Notes under the pieces: model-generated
Databases searched by the model: none
What the model was told of the DNA's origin: nothing
The model's input: the letters and a program-made list of their open reading frames with translations, nothing else
Assembly (NCBI GenBank): GCA_964644555.1
Contig: CAZXWI010000019.1
Coordinates: 1 to 20,881 of the forward strand
Direction of reading: 5' to 3'
DNA length: 20,881 nt
DNA from: RUG14186 sp964644555
GTDB taxonomy: Bacteria > Bacillota > Clostridia > Eubacteriales > Anaerofustaceae
Made by a program: the position numbers and the translations under genes
Shown here: positions 15,149-20,881 of the stretch, in pieces
How the letters are laid out: every line of letters begins with the position of its first letter
Position numbering within the stretch: the stretch's first letter is position 1

Positions 15149-17389
15149 ATGAAACAGGAAGTATATTTAATAGAGGGCATGCACTGCGCTGCATGTTCTT
15201 CTTCTATAGAAAGAGTAACAAGAAAACTCAACGGTGTAGTTCAAAGCGATGTTAATCTCGCCACAAACAAAATGACAATAGTTTATGACGAAACCATTTT
15301 AAGCCCCGAAACCATAATATCAAAAGTGCAAAAGGCAGGTTTCGGAGCAGAATTATTCGTAAAAAACAAACCGAAAGAAAATAAAAGCGAAATATCAAAA
15401 GAAGAAGAGGAAGAAAAAACTCGCAAGCTAAACCTTATAGGTGCGGTAATTTGTTCGGCTCTTTTAATGTATGTTTCCATGGGGCAGATGATATTCAAAA
15501 CTCAAATAGTCCCCGATATAATAAATTTAAATACAAACCCCTATAACTATGCACTGACCCAGATTCTCTTGTGCATACCGGTGTTATACTTCGGCAGAAT
15601 GTTCTTTACGGGAGGATTCAAGTCGTTATTTCACCTGAATCCGAATATGGACACATTGGTTGCCATAGGAAGCAGCGCATCATTTATTTATTCGCTGGTT
15701 ATGACCTACACCATCCCCTCAAACCCTCATGCTGTGCATGATTTATATTTCGAAGGGGCGGCAATGGTCGTTACTTTCGTTATGTTCGGTAAATATTTGG
15801 AAAGCAAAAACAAGCTCAAAACCAAAAGTGCCATAACCAAGCTTATGGATCTTAATTCCGACACAGCCACGATACTCAAAAACGGCGTTATGATAAATGT
15901 AGCTATCGATGAAGTAAACATTGACGATATAATCGTCATAAAGGCAGGAGAAAAAGTCCCTCTTGACGGAATCATCGTAAGCGGCGAATCGGGACTTGAC
16001 GAATCCATGTTAACGGGAGAAAGCTTGCCTGTCGATAAAACCGTCGGAGATGAAGTAGTCGGAGGCAGCCTTAACCAAAACGGTCTTTTGCATGTTAGAG
16101 TTACTCGCATAGGCGAGGACACCACCCTATCGCAAATAATCAAATTCGTGGAAGATGCTCAGGGCAAGAAAGCACCGATAGCAAAAATAGCCGATAAGGT
16201 AGCAGGAGTGTTCGTGCCTGTGGTAATGGCCATTGCGGTGATTGCCGCAGTGGCATGGGCAATTTCTGGAAAAGAATTGTCATTCGTTTTGAGAGTATTC
16301 ACTTCTGTTTTGGTAATCGCCTGCCCATGTGCATTGGGTTTGGCTACCCCCACTGCCATAATCGTGGGAACAGGGCTGGGAGCATCAAACGGAATCCTTA
16401 TAAGAAACGGCGAAACCTTGGAAATAACCCACAAAACAAGCGTTGTAGTTCTGGATAAAACAGGCACTGTTACCGAGGGCAAACCAACCGTGGTAAACAT
16501 GGCATCAAAAGATAATACCGAACTTATCAAGCTTGCCGCATCGGTAGAATACGGTTCCGAACACCCCCTTGCAAAAGCCATTACTCAAAAAGCCGAGGAA
16601 ATGGGAATTAGCGAATTATACACAATTACCGAATTCGAAAATATGTCGGGCAAAGGAGTCAAAGCAAAACTTGCCGATAATGATACGCTTTACGCAATCA
16701 ACAGACGAATGATTGACGAAATGAACATTCAAACCGAAACAGAGTCCGAATCCGAAGAAAAATTTCTAAGCGAGGGCAACACCTTGGTTTATATTGTCAA
16801 AAATGACGAACTTTTCGGCGTTATCGGCATATCCGACAGCTTAAAGCCCACCAGCAAAGCAGCTATAGCCGAAATAAAGAAAATGGGAATCAAAACCGTA
16901 TTACTCACCGGAGATAACAAAAAAGCAGCTGAGCATATTGCCGAAATCATAGGAGTTGACGAATGCATTGCCGAAGTTCTTCCAGAAGATAAGGCAAATA
17001 TAATAAAGGAACTGCAAGAATGCGAAAATAGTGTAATGATGGTAGGCGACGGTATAAACGATGCCGTGGCTCTTACAGCCGCCGATATAGGCTGCGCCAT
17101 AGGAAGCGGCAGTGATATAGCCATAGAAAGCGCCGATATAGTGCTTATGAAAAACGATCTTAAAGATGTGCTCAAGGCATTGAAGCTTTCAAAATACACC
17201 ATCACCACCATAAAACAAAACCTTTTCTGGGCATTTTGCTATAACTCCATCGGCATCCCCATTGCGGCAGGACTGCTTTATATAATAAACGGCACATTGC
17301 TCAACCCCATGTTTGCCGCATTTGCAATGTCGCTGAGTTCCGTATGCGTTGTTTCCAATGCATTGAGATTAAGGTTTAAAAAACTTTAA
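15149..17389 (+). CDS. copA: Cu(I)-exporting P1B-type ATPase
   Basis: Membrane pump of 746 residues for monovalent copper (or silver). Order: one HMA domain with GMHCAAC (C13, C16), a Lys/Glu-rich linker at about 70-90, membrane segments, actuator LTGES, channel C392-P-C394 in ACPCALGLATP, phosphorylated D436 in DKTGT, EHPLAKA, LTGDN and GDGINDAVAL. The following segments hold YNSIGIPIAAG and MSLSSVCVVSNALRL, the Tyr-Asn and Met/Ser-Ser residues of the Cu(I) subgroup. AAAGGA precedes the ATG. Only 10 bases separate it from SufB, and a strong terminator follows, so it is the last gene of the metal operon. No CsoR or CopZ is nearby, and control appears to come from the SmtB-type repressor. Confidence 0.95.
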   Translation: MKQEVYLIEGMHCAACSSSIERVTRKLNGVVQSDVNLATNKMTIVYDETILSPETIISKVQKAGFGAELFVKNKPKENKSEISKEEEEEKTRKLNLIGAVICSALLMYVSMGQMIFKTQIVPDIINLNTNPYNYALTQILLCIPVLYFGRMFFTGGFKSLFHLNPNMDTLVAIGSSASFIYSLVMTYTIPSNPHAVHDLYFEGAAMVVTFVMFGKYLESKNKLKTKSAITKLMDLNSDTATILKNGVMINVAIDEVNIDDIIVIKAGEKVPLDGIIVSGESGLDESMLTGESLPVDKTVGDEVVGGSLNQNGLLHVRVTRIGEDTTLSQIIKFVEDAQGKKAPIAKIADKVAGVFVPVVMAIAVIAAVAWAISGKELSFVLRVFTSVLVIACPCALGLATPTAIIVGTGLGASNGILIRNGETLEITHKTSVVVLDKTGTVTEGKPTVVNMASKDNTELIKLAASVEYGSEHPLAKAITQKAEEMGISELYTITEFENMSGKGVKAKLADNDTLYAINRRMIDEMNIQTETESESEEKFLSEGNTLVYIVKNDELFGVIGISDSLKPTSKAAIAEIKKMGIKTVLLTGDNKKAAEHIAEIIGVDECIAEVLPEDKANIIKELQECENSVMMVGDGINDAVALTAADIGCAIGSGSDIAIESADIVLMKNDLKDVLKALKLSKYTITTIKQNLFWAFCYNSIGIPIAAGLLYIINGTLLNPMFAAFAMSLSSVCVVSNALRLRFKKL

Positions 17390-17412
17390 TATAATTTATT
17401 CCGAAATTCAAT

Positions 17413-17446
17413 AAGCACTCTCTTTCAGATTGAGAGTGCTTATTTT
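17413..17446 (+). terminator. intrinsic terminator of the metal operon
   Basis: Ten-bp stem AAGCACTCTC (17413-17422) and GAGAGTGCTT (17432-17441), loop of 9 bases, followed by ATTTTTA. It lies 24 bases after the copA stop. Confidence 0.9.
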
Positions 17447-17463
17447 TATGATTTTACATTAAG

Positions 17464-17491
17464 TTGCATAAATACACCATACCTATATAAA
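17464..17491 (+). promoter_or_regulatory. possible promoter in the copA-moeA gap
   Basis: TTGCAT (17464-17469), a 16-base spacer and TATAAA (17486-17491). In an AT-rich gap such matches arise easily. It gains weight only because a hairpin with a T-tract follows 26 bases later. Confidence 0.35.
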
Positions 17492-17516
17492 AATATCTAT
17501 GTATAAATCTTGAAAA

Positions 17517-17576
17517 TGTGTGAAATGCGGCTTTTTAAATTCTTGATTTCGTGCATTTCCTCACACAACCTTTTTT
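17517..17576 (+). terminator. hairpin plus T-tract upstream of moeA
   Basis: TGTGTGAAATGC (17517-17528) pairs with GCATTTCCTCACACA (17553-17567). This makes 12 base pairs with a 3-base bulge and a 24-base loop, followed after ACC by TTTTTT (17571-17576). It looks like a terminator or attenuator but lies before the moeA promoter and after the copA terminator. It may end a short RNA begun near 17498. Confidence 0.5.
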
Positions 17577-17644
17577 ACTACATTCCCCCACCCCAAATCA
17601 ATTTTGTGCAAATTCAAATAAGTATCCCTTTGTAAAAAACAATA

Positions 17645-17653
17645 TGTTATAAT
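17645..17653 (+). promoter_or_regulatory. extended -10 promoter of the moeA genes
   Basis: TGTTATAAT is an extended -10 element (TGN before a consensus TATAAT). The region 17 bases upstream (TCCCTT) is a poor -35, which an extended -10 can offset. Transcription would start near 17660, about 60 bases before moeA. Confidence 0.6.
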
Positions 17654-17669
17654 GATAATATTATCGGTT

Positions 17670-17697
17670 ATTGTGCTGAATTAACAATATGCACAAT
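17670..17697. repeat. inverted repeat in the moeA leader
   Basis: ATTGTGC (17670-17676) and GCACAAT (17691-17697) form perfect 7-bp arms with a 14-base spacer, just downstream of the expected start site and 9 bases before the ribosome site. It could be an operator or an mRNA hairpin. Confidence 0.5.
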
Positions 17698-17706
17698 ACG
17701 GATACC

Positions 17707-17712
17707 AAGGAG
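17707..17712 (+). promoter_or_regulatory. ribosome binding site that sets the moeA start
   Basis: AAGGAG lies 6 bases before the ATG at 17719. The in-frame ATG at 17689 is upstream of it and inside the inverted repeat. Confidence 0.75.
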
Positions 17713-17718
17713 AAAATT

Positions 17719-18930
17719 ATGTTAGATGTAATCACCTCAAACAGGGCTAAAGAGATTCTGAGTGAACATTTCTCGGATAAATTTCAAAATAAAGTTACAG
17801 AGCTTAAACTTAACGATGCTATAGGATTTGTATTGGCAGAGGATATTTTATCCAAAGAAAATCTGCCCAATTTCAACCGCTCCACCGTTGATGGATATGC
17901 CGTACTTTCATCGGACACATTCGGTTGCAGTGAAAGCTTGCCTGCTATGCTTAAATTTGCCGGAAGCGTTAATATGGGAGAGCATACCTCATTATACGTT
18001 GAAAAAGGCACTTGCGTTTATGTGCCTACGGGGGGCGAAGTGCCAAATGGTGCCGATAGCGTGGTAATGCTTGAATATGTAGAAAACTACAACGACGGCT
18101 TGCGCTATATTGAAAAACCGTCCGCACCGGCTCAAAATATGATATTTAAGTGCGATGAAGCCTCCATAGGAGATGTTATGATAAAGAAGAATACCGAAAT
18201 TACCCCGAAAATAATCGGAGTAATGGCATCCCTCGGCTATGACAAGGTAAAAGTATACAAAAAGCCCGTAATAGGCATAATCTCAACAGGAGATGAACTT
18301 ATAAACATAAGCGACAATCCCGATATAGGTCAAATAAGAGATGTAAATTCATATACACTACATAGCCTTATAACCAAATGCGGCGCAGAAGCTAAAATGT
18401 ACGGAATCGTGAAAGATGAGTACGAAACATTAAAAGAAAAGGTTGAATATGCCCTAAACGAATGCGATATGCTCCTGATTTCGGGAGGCAGTTCGGTCGG
18501 CGAAAAAGACTCCACTGCCAAAATACTCTCGGAAGTATCAAAACAGGATCTTCTCTTTCACGGAATAGCCGTAAAACCGGGCAAACCGACTATTTGCGCC
18601 GACTTTAACGGCAAAGCTCTGTTCGGGCTTCCGGGGCATCCGCTGGCTGCGTTTTTCATCTTCTTGGTTTTTGTTGAGCCTATAATAAAAAATATGCTCA
18701 AAAAAGAAGATCTGCATACCAAAGCTACAGCCACTCTTACCGCCACAATCCCCTCCAACCATGGCAGAGAAGAAATAATGCCGATTAAACTGGATAACGG
18801 ATATGCAACTCCTGTATACAATAAATCGGGGCTTATAAGCGTTTTAACAAATGCAGACGGTTATATAATTATTCCACGAGACTGCGAGGGACTTCTTAAA
18901 GACCAAAATGTTGATGTAATACTTTTTTAA
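17719..18930 (+). CDS. moeA: molybdopterin molybdotransferase
   Basis: Inserts molybdate into AMP-activated molybdopterin, the last step of molybdenum cofactor synthesis, in the cytoplasm. The 403-residue protein has the MoeA landmarks in order: FNRSTVDGYAV (52-62, Asp58), VPTGGEVPNGAD (102-113), STGDE (189-193), SGGSSVGEKD (255-264), HGIAVKPGKP (281-290), FGLPGHP (302-308) and the C-terminal beta domain. The first ATG of the frame (17689) is rejected for 17719 because of the AAGGAG site, giving the usual N-terminus. It is the first of two MoeA genes, followed after 21 bases by the fused paralogue. Confidence 0.94.
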   Translation: MLDVITSNRAKEILSEHFSDKFQNKVTELKLNDAIGFVLAEDILSKENLPNFNRSTVDGYAVLSSDTFGCSESLPAMLKFAGSVNMGEHTSLYVEKGTCVYVPTGGEVPNGADSVVMLEYVENYNDGLRYIEKPSAPAQNMIFKCDEASIGDVMIKKNTEITPKIIGVMASLGYDKVKVYKKPVIGIISTGDELINISDNPDIGQIRDVNSYTLHSLITKCGAEAKMYGIVKDEYETLKEKVEYALNECDMLLISGGSSVGEKDSTAKILSEVSKQDLLFHGIAVKPGKPTICADFNGKALFGLPGHPLAAFFIFLVFVEPIIKNMLKKEDLHTKATATLTATIPSNHGREEIMPIKLDNGYATPVYNKSGLISVLTNADGYIIIPRDCEGLLKDQNVDVILF

Positions 18931-18951
18931 ATTACGAAAGGAAAGATTAAT

Positions 18952-20859
18952 ATGAAATACGAATATCTAACCAATGTGCCGCTTGATAAAGCAATAGACG
19001 ATTATCTCAAAGTGCTTACCGAAAACGGACTTGCCCCCCAAAAGGAAACCATTGATGTTACCGATTCGCTGGGAAGAATAACTTTCGATGCATTGTATGC
19101 CAAAATATCATCTCCCCACTACAATGCAAGTGCCATGGACGGTATTGCTCTCATGGCTAAGGACACCTTTAATGCAACGGAAACCACTCCGGTTGTTCTT
19201 ACTCCCGACAAATACACCGTGGTCGATACGGGAGATCCGCTGCCTGAGGGGTGCGACTGCGTGGTAATGGTGGAAGATGTTATATATGAAGGAGATAATG
19301 CCAAATTGATAAGCTCCGCCACCCCATGGCAGAATGTGCGCCAAATAGGCGAAGATATCTGCTCGGGAGATATGTTACTTCCTGCTTACACTCAAATAAC
19401 ACCCTACTCCATAGGTGCAATGCTCGCTTCGGGCATACTCAAAGTCGATGTTATCAAAAAACCGGTAATAGGCATAATTCCGACAGGAGATGAAATAATT
19501 CTCCCCTGCGACAACCCCGCCCCCGGTGACATAATTGAGTTTAACTCGTCCATATTTTCCGCAATGCTGACTCAATGGGGCTGCACACCTAAAGTATACC
19601 CAATTGTAAAAGATAAAAAGGATCTTTTGGAAGAAGCACTCACCAAAGCCCTTTCCGAATGTGATATGGTAATTATAAACGCAGGCTCATCTGCAGGACG
19701 AGATGACTACACAAGCACCGTTATATCTAATGTAGGCAATGTGTTGTATCACGGCATTGCCATAAAGCCCGGCAAACCCACCATTTTGGGATATGCAAAA
19801 GATAAGCCGATAATGGGCGTACCCGGTTACCCCGTTTCAGGCATAATCGTACTGATTACATTACTCAAACCGGTTATCGAATATGTTCTCAAAATCAAAC
19901 TCGATAGAAACGAAATTGCAGATGCAACCCTTGCAAAGAGAATCAATACTTCTCTTAAATACGAAGAATTCGTCAGAGTACAGCTTGGCAAAACCAATGA
20001 TTCACTCACGGCAGTTGCCCTCAACAGAGGCGCAGGCGTTGTTACATCATTCGTTAAGGCGGATGGGCTTATAAGCATAGCTCAAAACTCCGAGGGAATT
20101 GAAGCAGGGGAAACAGTAAAGGTAGAACTGCTCAAAAATCCACATGATATAGACAACACCATAGTTGTAATCGGCAGCCACGATCCACTTATTGATGAAA
20201 TATCGAACTTCTTAAGAAAGAAAGGTTCTCAAAGTTTTGTATCATCATCACATGTGGGAAGTATGGGCGGAATAATGGCTATAAAAAGAGGAGAGGCTCA
20301 TATAGGGGGCATACACCTACTCGATGAAGAAACCGGCACATACAATGAGCAGTACCTTAAAAAATATTTCCCGGATAATAACGCAGTGCTTATCCATTCA
20401 GTATACCGCCAGCAGGGGCTTATGGTAAGCGCAAATAACCCCAAAAATATCAATGAAATAGCTGATATAGCAAAAGAGGGAATATCATATGTTAATAGGC
20501 AAAAAGGTTCGGGAACGAGAATTCTTTTGGACTACCTTTTGAAAAAAGAAAATATCGACCCTTCAAGCATATACGGTTACGAACGCGAAGAATTTACGCA
20601 TACTTCCGTGGCAGCTCAAATAGCAAGCGGCAGCGGCGATTGCGGTATGGGTATATATTCGGCAGCAAAAATTTACGGATTGGACTTCATACCGATATGC
20701 AACGAGCAATATGACTTTTTAACCACCAAGGAAAACCTTGAACTTCCGATAGTACAAGAATTTATCGAAGTGTTAAAAAGCCCCGAATTCACCGACCGTA
20801 TGATAGAAATGGGCGGATACGAACCAAACTGCCCAGGAGAAATAAAATTCATTGATTAA
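18952..20859 (+). CDS. MoeA fused to a periplasmic-binding-protein-like domain
   Basis: The 635-residue protein starts with a full MoeA region (about 1-395): AMDGIA (61-66), DTGDPLPEGCD (92-102), PTGDE (177-181), NAGSSAGRDD (243-252), HGIAIKPGKP (267-276) and GVPGYP (289-294). From about residue 404 to the end lies a PBP-like domain of the type found in MoeA-LysR-substrate fusions, with SHVGSMGG, RQKGSGTR and a C-terminal alpha/beta part. No signal peptide is present, so the domain works in the cytoplasm, possibly sensing molybdate, tungstate or the cofactor. It shares the family fold of MoeA but is diverged from its neighbour, suggesting a division of labour. A GAAAGGAAAG ribosome site precedes the ATG. 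Confidence 0.93.
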   Translation: MKYEYLTNVPLDKAIDDYLKVLTENGLAPQKETIDVTDSLGRITFDALYAKISSPHYNASAMDGIALMAKDTFNATETTPVVLTPDKYTVVDTGDPLPEGCDCVVMVEDVIYEGDNAKLISSATPWQNVRQIGEDICSGDMLLPAYTQITPYSIGAMLASGILKVDVIKKPVIGIIPTGDEIILPCDNPAPGDIIEFNSSIFSAMLTQWGCTPKVYPIVKDKKDLLEEALTKALSECDMVIINAGSSAGRDDYTSTVISNVGNVLYHGIAIKPGKPTILGYAKDKPIMGVPGYPVSGIIVLITLLKPVIEYVLKIKLDRNEIADATLAKRINTSLKYEEFVRVQLGKTNDSLTAVALNRGAGVVTSFVKADGLISIAQNSEGIEAGETVKVELLKNPHDIDNTIVVIGSHDPLIDEISNFLRKKGSQSFVSSSHVGSMGGIMAIKRGEAHIGGIHLLDEETGTYNEQYLKKYFPDNNAVLIHSVYRQQGLMVSANNPKNINEIADIAKEGISYVNRQKGSGTRILLDYLLKKENIDPSSIYGYEREEFTHTSVAAQIASGSGDCGMGIYSAAKIYGLDFIPICNEQYDFLTTKENLELPIVQEFIEVLKSPEFTDRMIEMGGYEPNCPGEIKFID

Positions 20860-20881
20860 TAAGAAGAAATGTATTATAATT

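Noticed and set aside
17689..17718. ATG at 17689 as the MoeA start
   Set aside because: It precedes the only ribosome site, lies in the inverted repeat and adds ten residues not expected for MoeA.
20869..20881. Possible start of a next gene at the right edge
   Set aside because: ATG at 20869 follows an AAGAAGAA stretch, but only four codons are visible, too little to support a gene.
1..20881. tRNA or rRNA genes, CRISPR arrays, insertion sequences, attachment sites
   Set aside because: I saw no cloverleaf with tRNA consensus, no evenly spaced repeats, no transposase or integrase reading frame and no flanking terminal repeats.

Overview
The window looks like a low-GC anaerobic Firmicute of class Clostridia. 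Supporting signs are the long Bacillus/Clostridium-type SRP RNA with an Alu domain, strong AAGGAG/GGAGG ribosome sites, the PyrK/PyrD (class 1B) dihydroorotate dehydrogenase pair, a PyrR-style leader, and clostridial metal-efflux and MoeA families. A run of 10 N at 12491-12500 shows that this is a scaffolded draft assembly. I cannot name a species.

Left half (about 255-10390, minus strand): a de novo UMP operon read right to left, pyrC-carB-pyrK-pyrD-pyrF-pyrE-pyrB-purF-like. Gaps are short or genes overlap, and the operon ends at a hairpin terminator at 204-228. It has a near-consensus promoter (TTGACA-17-TAGAAT) and a leader that folds like a PyrR attenuator. Two enzymes depart from the textbook. 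PyrB carries the four-cysteine zinc module of the PyrI regulatory chain at its C-terminus. The last gene is a PurF-like protein that keeps its phosphoribosyltransferase and Fe-S ligands but has lost the catalytic Cys and the glutamine-binding residues. No carA is present. The extreme left end holds the last 59 codons of an unrelated plus-strand gene.

Middle (10394-10983): the 270-nt SRP RNA on the minus strand, with its own consensus promoter, lies directly against the pyr promoter. Next come about 210 bases without a recognisable gene, then the promoter and operator of a rightward metal operon.

Right half (10983-17441, plus strand): SmtB/CadC-type repressor, free heavy-metal-associated domain protein, Zn/Cd/Pb-type P1B ATPase, a minimal two-gene SufC-SufB Fe-S assembly pair, and a CopA-type Cu(I) ATPase, closed by a strong terminator. 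The set combines export of soft metals with repair or building of the Fe-S clusters those metals damage. This is the most interesting system-level grouping here.

Far right (17450-20881): an intergenic region with a hairpin/T-tract unit and an extended -10 promoter, then two molybdopterin molybdotransferase genes in tandem, a plain MoeA and a MoeA fused to a periplasmic-binding-protein-like domain. They serve molybdenum cofactor assembly.
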